DNA of 64,000 nt from Pararhizobium sp. Its GTDB lineage: Bacteria > Pseudomonadota > Alphaproteobacteria > Rhizobiales > Rhizobiaceae. The position numbers and the translations under genes were made by a program. Location of the stretch: the NCBI GenBank assembly GCA_017794825.1, contig CP051237.1, positions 5,877,342 through 5,941,341 on the forward strand, written 5' to 3'. Shown here one piece after another: positions 52,686 to 61,077 of the stretch (its first letter is position 1; each line of letters opens with the position of its first letter). The notes beneath the pieces were generated by a model that did not search any database, had not been told where the DNA came from, and was given only the letters and a program-made list of their open reading frames with translations.

Positions 52686-53343
52686 GAAGCGCATCCACAA
52701 TTCTTGACGTCGGCGCGGTCCAGCCGACGATCGCTCCCTGCGCCCGGATCATGTTGAGCACGGCCTGCTTGAATTCCGGGAAGTAGCTCTCGGTCGCGTC
52801 CTCCGCCAGCAGGCAGTGGTAGCCGCGATCATTGGCTTCGCGCATCGAGGTCTGCACGCAGACTTCCGTGGTCACGCCCGCAAACACGAGATGACTTATG
52901 CCGCGCTCCTCCAGCCATCCCGACAAGGGTGTGGCGTAGAACGCCCCCTTCCCCGGCTTGTCGATCACAAGCTCGCCGGGAAGCGGAGCAAGTTCGGGAA
53001 CGATCTCCGCTCCGGGCTCGCCGGATACGAGAATGCGGCCCATCGGACCATGGTCTCCAATGCGCAGCGCCGGATTTCCACGCTCGCGCTTGGCCGGCGG
53101 ACAGTCCGAAAGGTCAGGCTTGTGGCATTCGCGCGTATGAACGATCGTCAGACCCGCTGAACGAAAACCGTCAATCAGATATCTGACCGTGGGAACGATT
53201 TTCTGAAGCAGTTCGACATTGTTTCCGAGACTCGCTCCGAAGCCGCCGGGCTCTACGAAATCCCGCTGCATGTCGATGACAACAAGCGCGATCTTTTCGT
53301 GATGAAAGGGAAAATGAAAGGGATCTGCATCAAGCAATTTCAT
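52678..53343 (-). CDS. Isochorismatase-fold cysteine hydrolase, candidate second oligo-urea amidohydrolase
   Basis: This 221-residue enzyme has the Cys hydrolase triad: Asp24 in VVIDMQRDF, Lys129 in VIDKPGKGAFYAT and Cys162 in GVTTEVCVQTSMREANDRGY. It is clearly related to the biuret hydrolase in the same operon but differs in substrate-pocket regions (SYFPEF in place of AATDRGNH near the C-terminus). Triuret hydrolase, another ureide amidohydrolase, or a second biuret hydrolase are all possible. Its ATG overlaps the ATPase stop (ATGA). Confidence 0.82.
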   Translation of the reverse strand: MKLLDADPFHFPFHHEKIALVVIDMQRDFVEPGGFGASLGNNVELLQKIVPTVRYLIDGFRSAGLTIVHTRECHKPDLSDCPPAKRERGNPALRIGDHGPMGRILVSGEPGAEIVPELAPLPGELVIDKPGKGAFYATPLSGWLEERGISHLVFAGVTTEVCVQTSMREANDRGYHCLLAEDATESYFPEFKQAVLNMIRAQGAIVGWTAPTSRIVDALHA

Positions 53344-54869
53344 GCGTGACCTGCCATGTGTTTTCCGATCTCGGCGACGCTCGCCTGTGCGATTGGCGTC
53401 TGATAAACGATCGCGCCCTCCGACATTACCAGAACACGATCCGACAATTCGAGGATTTCGTCCAGATCCTCGCTGATCAGCAGCACCGCTGCGCCGGCGT
53501 TGCGCGCGGTCATGATGCGGGCCCGGATTTCCGCCACAGCGGAGAAATCAAGCCCGAAACAGGGGTTCGAGATGATCAGCAGATCCACCTCGCCTGTGAG
53601 TTCCCTGGCGAGCACGGCGCGCTGCACATTGCCGCCGGACAACGACTCGATGGGGCTTTCCGGAGACGCCGTCTTGACCTTGAAGGCCGCGATCAGCTCC
53701 CTTGCCGCTTCGCCCATTCGGCCGCGGTCGATCCAGAAACGCGTCTTGCCGGCGTCGTTGACGTCGAATGTGCGAAAGGCGAGATTTTCGGTGACGCTCA
53801 TGCGCGGCGCGCAGGCGTTGCGCAGCGGTTCCTCGGGCAGATACCGCACGTGAAATTCGCGCGCCTCGGCGCGGGTCGCGGAAAACGGCTCGTTCTCGAC
53901 CCGTATCTCGCCCGCCGAATAGGGTCGCTGGCCAGCGAGGATTTCCATCAACTCCATTTGTCCGTTGCCTGAAACGCCGGCGATGCCCACGATCTCCCCG
54001 GCGCGAATGGTCAGGTCTTCGATCCGGATGGATTTCAGTCCGGACCGGTCGCTGGCTCGAACCTTGTTGACCGTGAGGATCGGCTCGCCGACGGCGCCGA
54101 ACCGCTCGGCCGTCTTCTGCAACTCCTTCTCACCGATCATCATGGCGGCCATGTCCGCGTGATCGAGATCCGAAACCTTGCCGCCTCCGACGAAGGATCC
54201 GCGCCGCAGCACCGAAACCTCGTCGGCGAAGGCGGTCACCTCGCGGAACTTGTGGGATATCATCAGCACCGTCAGCGCGCCGGTCTCTGTCAGACCGCGA
54301 ACCATACCGAGAAGCTCGTCGGCTTCCGCCGGCGTCAGCACCGAAGTCGGCTCGTCAAGAATGAGAAAGCGACGTCCAAGATAGAGCTGCTTGAGCAATT
54401 CCAGCTTCTGCTTCTCGCCTGCCGCGAGACGGTTTACAGGCTGATTTAACGGAACACGGAAAGGCATTGTTTCCATGAAGGATTCAAGATTATCGTTCTC
54501 TCTGCGCCAGTCGATCATCTCCGGCGCGTCGTCGCGGCTGATGACGAGATTTTCCGCTGCCGTCAGTGAGGGCACGAGAGTGAAATGCTGATAGACCATG
54601 CCGAGACCATGGGCATGGGCCGTTCGCGGATCGGGAATTTCCACTTCGCGGCCTTCGATCATGATCTGGCCGGATGTCGGGTGGTAGAACCCCATGATGC
54701 ATTTGACGAGCGTCGATTTTCCGGCTCCGTTTTCGCCAAGCAGAGCGTGGAAGCTCCCAGCCTTCACCTTGATCGATACATTGTCGAGCGCCGTGAAGGC
54801 GCCGAACCGCATCGTCATGCCGACCGTCTCGACGCCGATCGCGGCCTTGTCCTTGCGCCCCGCCTTCAT
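53340..54869 (-). CDS. BMP/nucleoside-type ABC transporter ATP-binding protein (double ATPase)
   Basis: This 509-residue protein has two ABC domains. The first has Walker A GENGAGKST and signature LAAGEKQK; the second has a degenerate P-loop, GVSGNGQME, and signature LSGGNVQR. That is the pattern of the RbsA/YufO-type importers that use BMP-family binding proteins. It lies between the two hydrolase genes with four-base overlaps at both ends, so transport and hydrolysis are co-expressed. Confidence 0.9.
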   Translation of the reverse strand: MKAGRKDKAAIGVETVGMTMRFGAFTALDNVSIKVKAGSFHALLGENGAGKSTLVKCIMGFYHPTSGQIMIEGREVEIPDPRTAHAHGLGMVYQHFTLVPSLTAAENLVISRDDAPEMIDWRRENDNLESFMETMPFRVPLNQPVNRLAAGEKQKLELLKQLYLGRRFLILDEPTSVLTPAEADELLGMVRGLTETGALTVLMISHKFREVTAFADEVSVLRRGSFVGGGKVSDLDHADMAAMMIGEKELQKTAERFGAVGEPILTVNKVRASDRSGLKSIRIEDLTIRAGEIVGIAGVSGNGQMELMEILAGQRPYSAGEIRVENEPFSATRAEAREFHVRYLPEEPLRNACAPRMSVTENLAFRTFDVNDAGKTRFWIDRGRMGEAARELIAAFKVKTASPESPIESLSGGNVQRAVLARELTGEVDLLIISNPCFGLDFSAVAEIRARIMTARNAGAAVLLISEDLDEILELSDRVLVMSEGAIVYQTPIAQASVAEIGKHMAGHA

Positions 54870-55543
54870 GGCAATGATTCAACGAAAGCTTCGGAATTGC
54901 TGACCGATCCGAAGACGCCGCCCTGCATCTTTATCATCTTGACCGCCGCATCGTGATTGCCCCTGTCCGTCGCAGCGCAACAGTCTTCAAGAAGCAGGCA
55001 TTCGAAGCCGCGATCATTGGCTTCACGCATGGTGGTGTGCACGCAGACATCCGTCGTCACGCCCGTCAGGACGATGTTGTGGATACCGCGCGTGCGCAAA
55101 AGCAGCTCCAGATCCGTCGCGTAGAAGCTGCCCTTGCCCGGCTTGTCGATGATCGGCTCGCCATGCCGCGGGGTGAGTTCCTCGATGATTTCCCAGCCCG
55201 GCTCGCCGCGCACAAGGATTTTTCCGAAAGGCCCGTCATCGCCGATGCCTGCGCCGATCTGCCGTGACCGCCATCGCTTGTTGTGCGGCAAGTCGGCGAG
55301 ATCCGGCCGGTGCCCCTCACGCGTGTGCATGATGTGATACCCCTTTTTGCGCATCGCCTCGAGCACCTTCCTGATCGGCTCGATCGGCGCGCGTGTCAGG
55401 CTGAGGTCATAGCCCATCCTGTCGACGTAGCCGCCGACGCCGCAGAAATCCTTCTGCATGTCGATCACGATCAGCGTGGTGTTTTCCGGGCGCATGTCGC
55501 CATGGTGAGGCCAGTCATAGGGATCGGATGCGATAATGCTCAT
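54866..55543 (-). CDS. biuH: Biuret amidohydrolase (isochorismatase-fold)
   Basis: This 225-residue enzyme hydrolyses biuret to allophanate and ammonia. Asp28 (VIDMQKDF), Lys134 (IIDKPGKGSFYAT) and Cys167 (TGVTTDVCVHTTMREANDRG) correspond to the Asp36/Lys142/Cys175 triad that I recall for rhizobial BiuH, with a constant offset of 8. Long segments also agree with my memory of that enzyme (GGYVDRMGYDLSL, KMQGGVFGSVSNS). Start ATG 55543 follows AAGGAG. The product allophanate is the substrate of the nearby AtzF. Confidence 0.9.
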   Translation of the reverse strand: MSIIASDPYDWPHHGDMRPENTTLIVIDMQKDFCGVGGYVDRMGYDLSLTRAPIEPIRKVLEAMRKKGYHIMHTREGHRPDLADLPHNKRWRSRQIGAGIGDDGPFGKILVRGEPGWEIIEELTPRHGEPIIDKPGKGSFYATDLELLLRTRGIHNIVLTGVTTDVCVHTTMREANDRGFECLLLEDCCAATDRGNHDAAVKMIKMQGGVFGSVSNSEAFVESLP

Positions 55544-55590
55544 GCACGCAGCTCCTTGGTCGACAGATGTGTTTGGTTCATTTCCGCGTC

Positions 55591-56517
55591 CTACTTCGTT
55601 ATCGAGAGCGCGCCGGGCGCGCCGGCCATTGCCCGGCTCGTCGAGCTCGTCGCTATCAGCACGCCCAGCGTCAGCACGTATGGCGCAGCGTAGAAGAGGT
55701 AATAGCCCTGGGTGACGCCGATGGACTGCAGGGCCGGTCCCAGCGCGCCCGCCCCACCGAACAGCAGGGCCGCCCAGATGCAGCTCACCGGGTTCCACCG
55801 GGCGAAGATCACCAACGCCACGGCCATCAGACCCTGGCCGGACGAAATCCCCTCGTTCCAGCTTCCCGGATAGTAGAGGGAGAGATAGGCGCCGCCGACG
55901 CCGGCAAGCGCGCCGCCGACGGCTGTCGAGAAAAGGCGCACCCGGTCAGGATGGAAACCGAGTGCGCGCGCGGCGTCGGTGCTGTCGCCGACGACGCGAA
56001 CCATGAGACCTATGCGCGTGGAGCGGAACATGCGCCCCATCAGGATTGCGACGACGATCGCAAGCAGGAACAGGACGTTGATCCTCAGGGCCGCCTGCAC
56101 CTGCGGCAGGTCGGACCACCAGCCGAAAGGAATGGAGGGCAGATCCGGAGCGACCGGCTGGATGTACGGTTTGCCGAAGAAGAAGGCGAGCCCCATGCCG
56201 AGGATCATCAGGGAAATACCGATGGCGATGTCATTGACTCTGGAAAGCTTGCACATCCAGCCATGGGCAAAGCCGAAGACGGCGCCGGCGATCGCCGCAG
56301 CAATCACCCCGAGCCAGGGCGACCCTGTTTGGTATGCGACGGCGTATCCGCTCATCGCGCCGAACACCAGCGTTCCCTCGAGCCCAAGATTGATGCGTCC
56401 CGAACGTTCCGTGAGACACTCTCCAACGCTCACCAGAAGGAAGGGCGTGGATACCCGGATGGCGCCGCCGATAATGGCGAGAGGAACGCCCCACAAGCCG
56501 ATGTCGGTCTCGTTCAT
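55591..56517 (-). CDS. ABC transporter permease (BMP/nucleoside type, YufQ-like)
   Basis: This 308-residue inner-membrane permease belongs to the branched-chain/ribose type (BPD_transp_2), shown by RSGRINLGLEGTLVFGAMSGYAVAY and GLMVRVVGDSTDAARALGF. Start ATG 56517 overlaps the other permease's stop (ATGA). It lies 47 bp before biuH. Confidence 0.9.
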   Translation of the reverse strand: MNETDIGLWGVPLAIIGGAIRVSTPFLLVSVGECLTERSGRINLGLEGTLVFGAMSGYAVAYQTGSPWLGVIAAAIAGAVFGFAHGWMCKLSRVNDIAIGISLMILGMGLAFFFGKPYIQPVAPDLPSIPFGWWSDLPQVQAALRINVLFLLAIVVAILMGRMFRSTRIGLMVRVVGDSTDAARALGFHPDRVRLFSTAVGGALAGVGGAYLSLYYPGSWNEGISSGQGLMAVALVIFARWNPVSCIWAALLFGGAGALGPALQSIGVTQGYYLFYAAPYVLTLGVLIATSSTSRAMAGAPGALSITK

Positions 56518-57623
56518 GAACGGCTCCACAATTCGGGTTGAAACAGCTTGAAGCGTCCGTAGAGCGTGTCGCTCAGCAGGATCGCGACAAAGACGAATCC
56601 CTGCAACACGAGCACGGTGGCGTCAGGCAGATCCATCCGGCGTTGCACGAGACCGCTCGACGCCTCGAAACCGGCAAGCAGCATGGCGACCGGGATGATG
56701 GCGAGCGGATTGTGCCGGGCAAGAAAGGCGATCAGGATGCCGGTATAGCCGTAGCCGGCGGCCAGGGACCCGTTGGCGGACCCGTGAACGGCGGCGACCT
56801 CGATCATTCCGGCAATTCCGGCGAAAGCGCCGCCAAGCGCCGTAAAGCCGATGATCAGTCGTCCGACGGGCAAACCCTGAACCTGTGCGGCGCGCACGTT
56901 ACCGCCAGCGATCCGGGCGGCGAAGCCCCAACTCGTGCGCTCGATCAGAACCCACGAGACAATGCAGGCGACGACGCCGACGGCCAGTCCCCAGTGCACG
57001 TCGAAACCCGGGATCGATCCGATCCGCCAGCTTTCCGCAAGCGGCGCCGTCGAAGGTTTGTTGAGGCTTGCCGGGTCGCGAAACGGCCCTTCGACAAGGT
57101 GGTTCATGATGGCGATGGCGATATAGGCCATCAGAAGACTGGATATGGTTTCGTTGACTCCGCGCAAATGGCGAAGCGCGCCGGCGAGACCAATCCAGAT
57201 CCCGCCGGCGCAAGCCGCGAACAGCGCCATGCCCACCATGCCGGCCGGACCGGGCAAGTCCGGCGCGAACATGGCGAATGCGCCTGCCGCGACGCCTCCC
57301 AGCACGATAGCCCCCTCTCCACCGATGACGACAAGGCCGAGTCGGGCCGGCAGCGCAACGCACAGGGCCGCCAGCAACAGAGGCGCGGTGCGCGACAGCG
57401 TGTTTTCCCATGAGAATGCAGTGCCGAAGCCGGCCTTGTATACCAACGCGTAGAAGTCGAAGGGCGACTTGCCGAGAAACAGCAGAAAGGCTCCGAAAAC
57501 CGCAAGACCCGCAACAAGCGCGCCAACGGGGATGACAAAACCTTCCGCGTTGCGGGCGGCCTTTTCCAGCCACTCCCGAAACGCTGTCTCCGATCCGGCG
57601 CCCGATGCCAGATCGACGCTCAT
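56514..57623 (-). CDS. ABC transporter permease (BMP/nucleoside type, YufP-like)
   Basis: This 369-residue permease has the same fold as its partner (LGLVVIGGEGAIVLGGVAAG, RIAGGNVRAAQVQGL). The longer N-terminus is typical of the YufP-like subunit. Start ATG 57623 follows AAGGAG. It follows the binding-protein gene. Confidence 0.9.
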   Translation of the reverse strand: MSVDLASGAGSETAFREWLEKAARNAEGFVIPVGALVAGLAVFGAFLLFLGKSPFDFYALVYKAGFGTAFSWENTLSRTAPLLLAALCVALPARLGLVVIGGEGAIVLGGVAAGAFAMFAPDLPGPAGMVGMALFAACAGGIWIGLAGALRHLRGVNETISSLLMAYIAIAIMNHLVEGPFRDPASLNKPSTAPLAESWRIGSIPGFDVHWGLAVGVVACIVSWVLIERTSWGFAARIAGGNVRAAQVQGLPVGRLIIGFTALGGAFAGIAGMIEVAAVHGSANGSLAAGYGYTGILIAFLARHNPLAIIPVAMLLAGFEASSGLVQRRMDLPDATVLVLQGFVFVAILLSDTLYGRFKLFQPELWSRS

Positions 57624-57681
57624 TGACGATCTCCTTCTCAAGAGCGCCCGGCCCCCGGCCGGGCCAGGCGACGGGGCATGC

Positions 57682-58809
57682 TCAGCTCGTGGAGCCGACC
57701 ACGCCTTCTACAAGGTAATCCATGCTCTCGAGCTCGACGTCCGTCTCGGCGAAGCCCTGGCCTTCCGTGGCGATCACGTTGCCCTTGTTGTCCTTCATCG
57801 GACCCTTGATGACGGCGTAGTCGCCCTTGAGTATCTCGGCCTTCGTCGCCTCGAACTGGTTGCGCGCCGCATCGGACACCGCCGGCCCGAGCGGGCTCAT
57901 CTTGATGAAGCCCTCGGCCAGTCCGCCGCGGACGAAATTGTCGATGCTTTCGCCAGCCAGCGTCTTGTTGATCATGTCGGTATAGACATTGCCCCAGGCC
58001 CATTCGGCGCCGGTCAGGTATTTGTCCCCGGCGAGCGGTTGCTGATTGGCGTGATAACCGCAGACGAAGGCGTCGCGGCCGGCCGCGGTTTCCATGACAA
58101 CCTTCGGACCGTCAACGTGACAGGTGATGACGTCGACGCCCTGGTCCGCCAACGCATTCACCGCCTCGGCTTCCTTGACGGCCAGAGACCATTCGCCGGT
58201 GAAGATCACCTGGCAGGTGATTTCCGGATCGACCGAGCGCGCGCCCAGCAGGAAGGAGTTGATGTTGAGCAGCACCTGCGGGATTGGCTTTGCGGCGACG
58301 AAGCCGATCTTCTTCGTCTTCGTGGCGTGTCCTGCTGCAATACCGTTCAGATACTGGCCCATTCCGATGTAGCCGAAATAGGATCCCGTATTGGCCGGAT
58401 GCTTGTCGGCGCTCCACAGACCGCCGCAGTGCTCGAAGCGCACATCAGGGTTCTTCGGCGCGAGCGTCAGGATATGCGGATCGAAATAACCGAAAGACGT
58501 CGGAAACAGCAGCGACGCTCCGTCAAAATTGATCATGCTCTCCATGGACTTCTGAACGTCCACGGTCTCGGCGACATTTTCTTCCTCGACGATCGTCACG
58601 CCTTCGATGCCCTTGACCACCGCCGCGCCTTCGGCATGCGCCTGGTTGTAACCGAAATCGTCTTTCGGTCCGACATAGATGAAGCCAACGGTGAGATCCG
58701 CCGCGCGCGCCGAGGTCAACGGCAGGCCGGCGCCGAGCGTCGCCAGACCGGCGATACCGGCGGTCGACTTCAGGAAATCACGTCGCGTCGTATTTCTGAT
58801 GATAGCCAT
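57682..58809 (-). CDS. BMP-family periplasmic binding protein, Tat-type signal
   Basis: This 375-residue binding protein of the basic membrane protein family (PnrA-like; LTVGFIYVGPKDDFGYNQAHAEGA) has an N-terminal twin-arginine signal, TTRRDFLKSTAGIAG, and no lipobox, so it is probably exported folded. It is the first gene of the seven-gene operon. BMP proteins typically bind nucleosides, but in rhizobial biuret clusters this transporter type accompanies BiuH, so biuret or a related ureide is a likely ligand. Confidence 0.88.
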   Translation of the reverse strand: MAIIRNTTRRDFLKSTAGIAGLATLGAGLPLTSARAADLTVGFIYVGPKDDFGYNQAHAEGAAVVKGIEGVTIVEEENVAETVDVQKSMESMINFDGASLLFPTSFGYFDPHILTLAPKNPDVRFEHCGGLWSADKHPANTGSYFGYIGMGQYLNGIAAGHATKTKKIGFVAAKPIPQVLLNINSFLLGARSVDPEITCQVIFTGEWSLAVKEAEAVNALADQGVDVITCHVDGPKVVMETAAGRDAFVCGYHANQQPLAGDKYLTGAEWAWGNVYTDMINKTLAGESIDNFVRGGLAEGFIKMSPLGPAVSDAARNQFEATKAEILKGDYAVIKGPMKDNKGNVIATEGQGFAETDVELESMDYLVEGVVGSTS

Positions 58810-58944
58810 ATTCGAATTCCACCTCTGAAATTTTCGACCGGCATTCAGACCGGTTTGTTCTGCCGCCTCAGCCCCGATGATCGGCATCAAAAAGATGGTA
58901 TGACGCGCTACTGCTTCTGTCTTGTGCTCATTTTTTTGCACAGC

Positions 58945-58961
58945 GCTGCATAAACTGCAGC
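58945..58961. promoter_or_regulatory. Inverted repeat in the divergent promoter region of the biuret operon
   Basis: GCTGCA-TAAAC-TGCAGC lies in the 237-bp gap between the BMP binding-protein gene and the methyltransferase gene. It sits 136 bp upstream of the former. It is a reasonable operator candidate; no regulator gene is adjacent. Confidence 0.35.
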
Positions 58962-59046
58962 ATATAGAATACGCTTTAATCGTGTAGCACTGGCCGCGCC
59001 CCACGTTATTGTGGCATGGTGTCTTGGCAAACACGGAGGATCATCC

Positions 59047-60072
59047 ATGACCAGCGCCGGACCCGACCACATCATGCGCGTCGCCATTGGCTATGGAGTG
59101 TCCAAGGCGCTTCTGACCGCCGTTGGCCTCGGCCTCTACACGCGGCTCGCCGAAAGCCCGATGACCCTGGACGAGATCATGACGGAGTATGGCTTGCGCA
59201 GACGACCCGCCATGGACTTCCTCGACCTGCTGGTTTCCGTGGACATGCTCGGACGCGACGGAGACGGACCGGATGCCCGCTATCGCAACACGACGACCAC
59301 CGGCGCCTATCTCGACCGGAGCAAGCCCGACTACATCGGCGGCATCCTTGAACTGTGGGAAGCCCGCAACTACCGCTTCTGGTCCGACATAGGCGAAGCC
59401 TTCAGGACAGGCGAACCGCAAAACGAGTCCAAAGGTCAGGGAACGCCTTTTTTCGAGACGCTCTACTCGGAACCAGCCAGGCTTGAAGCCTTCATGGACG
59501 CGATGAACGGCTCGTCCCGGCACAATTTCGAGAAGCTCGCAGGGGTTTTTCCTTTCGAAAACTATAAGACCCTCTCGGACATCGGCGGCGCGGACGGCCT
59601 GCTCTCGCGGTGTGTGGCGGCGCGCCATCCGCAGCTTCGCTGCACGAGCTTCGACCTGCCCAACGTGACCGAGATCGCAAGGAAGAAGATCGCGGCAGAC
59701 GGCCTTTCGGACAGGATCGAAGCCGTAGCCGGCGACTTCTTTGCCGACCCTCTGCCGCCGGCCGATATCATAACGATGGGCATGATCCTGCATGACTGGA
59801 ACCTCGAACAAAAGAAGGCTCTGGTGAAGAAGGCCTATGACGCGCTTCCCGAAGGCGGCGCCTTCATCGCTGTCGAGGCCCTGATCGACGACGCTCGCCG
59901 GGAAAACACGTTCGGGCTGTTCATGTCGCTGACGATGCTGATGGAGTTCGGCGACCGCGCTTTTGACTTCACCGGCGCCGAGTTTCGCGAATGGTGCGGC
60001 GAAGCCGGTTTCAAGCGTTTCGAGATTATCCCGCTCGTCGGACCCTCCAGCGCAGCGATTGCTTATAAATAA
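59047..60072 (+). CDS. SAM-dependent O-methyltransferase (family 2, acetylserotonin OMT-like)
   Basis: This 341-residue protein has an N-terminal winged-helix dimerisation domain (GYGVSKALLTAVGLGLYTRLAE, RRRPAMDFLDLLVSVDML) and a class-I methyltransferase core (LSDIGGADGLLSRC for AdoMet, SFDLPNV, ILHDWNLEQKKALVKKAYDALPEGG). This is the build of plant-type O-methyltransferases and bacterial BchU/CrtF-like enzymes. ATG 59047 follows GGAGG. The acceptor is unknown. Confidence 0.86.
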   Translation: MTSAGPDHIMRVAIGYGVSKALLTAVGLGLYTRLAESPMTLDEIMTEYGLRRRPAMDFLDLLVSVDMLGRDGDGPDARYRNTTTTGAYLDRSKPDYIGGILELWEARNYRFWSDIGEAFRTGEPQNESKGQGTPFFETLYSEPARLEAFMDAMNGSSRHNFEKLAGVFPFENYKTLSDIGGADGLLSRCVAARHPQLRCTSFDLPNVTEIARKKIAADGLSDRIEAVAGDFFADPLPPADIITMGMILHDWNLEQKKALVKKAYDALPEGGAFIAVEALIDDARRENTFGLFMSLTMLMEFGDRAFDFTGAEFREWCGEAGFKRFEIIPLVGPSSAAIAYK

Positions 60073-60144
60073 AGTGATCGAAAATTCTCTCTTAAATATC
60101 TGTTTTTGTTTAATTATAATAAAATTCATGAATTCAGAAACAAA

Positions 60145-60632
60145 TCTGGCTTTGTTTCGGGAATTCGGATTCTGGGCATCCGCCCCTCATTTCCGCCGCG
60201 CGGACGCGCGGCGCCTGGATGCCGCATCAAGTGCGGCATGAGGGTTGGTTGAGGGTTTGTTTCACAATCTGGCTTTGTTTCGTGATTTCGCCGTTTCGCG
60301 TATCTGGGTTCGTTTCGGGAATCGGGGATTTGCGGCAATTCTGAGCGGTTCAGCTGTCGTCAATCAAATCTGGCTTTGTTTCGGGAAATGAGGTTTCGGG
60401 CCGTTTGGGTTCGTTTCGGTAAACTGGGTTCGTTTCGGGAATTCGCCTTTTCACAAGTTTGGGTTTGTTTCGGGAATTCGGAATTTGCGGCAATTCAGAG
60501 CGGTTCTGCAGCAGTCAATCAAATCTGGCTTCGTTTCGGTAAATGCGATTTCGGGGAGTTTGGGTTCGTTTCGGTAAATCTGGCTTTGTTTCGGGAAATT
60601 GCCTTTTCCTGAATCTGGGTTCGTTTCGGGAA
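60145..60632 (+). repeat. Composite repeat array, copy 2 (inverted relative to copy 1), with 155-bp tandem superunit
   Basis: Within the gene-free stretch 60073-60823 the 19-mer TCTGGCTTTGTTTCGGGAA and variants (TTTGGGTTCGTTTCGGTAA) start at 60145, 60268, 60303, 60369, 60404, 60423, 60458, 60524, 60559, 60579 and 60614. After the first gap of 123 bp, the spacing 35-66-35-19/20 repeats. This gives a tandem superunit of about 155 bp (60303-60457, 60458-60613, then a partial unit). The 123-bp gap holds the two-hairpin insert, with stems that differ from those of copy 1 by compensating changes. An AT-rich run at 60075-60130 precedes the array. Confidence 0.87.
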
Positions 60633-60720
60633 TCCGCGTCTTCAGGGAAATCGCACCCGGCGGCGGGCCGATTTCAAGGCGGCTTTTATATCACAAATCC
60701 GCGTAAAATGCAGCAGGAAA

Positions 60721-60735
60721 GTTCCGCTTTTGTTC
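60721..60735 (+). promoter_or_regulatory. LexA (SOS) box GTTC-N7-GTTC
   Basis: GTTCCGCTTTTGTTC matches the alphaproteobacterial LexA operator exactly. It lies 88 bp upstream of the 58-aa membrane protein gene, just where a promoter would be. Damage-inducible expression is inferred. Confidence 0.72.
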
Positions 60736-60823
60736 CGCATGTATTATCTACCCGAAGCTTGGCTACCGAACAGAGCTCATGTACCGTTCCCGGCCAGCTG
60801 ACCACATGAAGAGGAGTGCATGC

Positions 60824-61000
60824 ATGGACAAACAGCGAATCCGCATCGAACAGCATGGCGGTCTGGGTCTGATCTGGTTGGCTGGCTGGCTTTTTACAAT
60901 CGGCTATCTCGAACTCGGCTTCTGGCGCGGCGTGCTGGCGCTGATCGTCTGGCCGTATTATCTCGGCGTCGACTTGGCAGCGATTGATCCTCCTGCCTGA
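60824..61000 (+). CDS. 58-aa single-pass membrane protein behind an SOS box
   Basis: This small protein has a charged N-terminus (MDKQRIRIEQHGG) and one or two tightly packed hydrophobic stretches (LGLIWLAGWLFTIGYLELGFW and GVLALIVWPYYLGV). I know of similar short hypothetical proteins in Hyphomicrobiales but no function. GAGGAG at 60811-60816 sets ATG 60824. The upstream LexA box suggests DNA-damage induction; small SOS-induced membrane proteins such as Caulobacter SidA block cell division, so a similar role is a testable guess. Confidence 0.7.
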   Translation: MDKQRIRIEQHGGLGLIWLAGWLFTIGYLELGFWRGVLALIVWPYYLGVDLAAIDPPA

Positions 61001-61077
61001 GCATCCGGCGCTTTCGCCTGAACCGAATTCTGCTATTGATTCGACACTGAAGCGACGCCCAACGGGACTCACAGGAT

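Noticed and set aside
53340..58809. Nucleoside (rather than ureide) uptake as the role of the BMP importer
   Set aside because: Not excluded biochemically, but the four-base overlaps with biuH and the second amidohydrolase make ureide uptake the better reading.
57469..58953. Plus-strand open frame of 494 codons opposite the BMP binding-protein gene
   Set aside because: It is a shadow of a clear Tat-exported binding protein; no domain can be seen in it.
22686..60823. The 37-kb segment between the inverted arrays as a genomic island or prophage
   Set aside because: It contains housekeeping htpG and ordinary transporters, with no integrase, tRNA boundary or phage genes.
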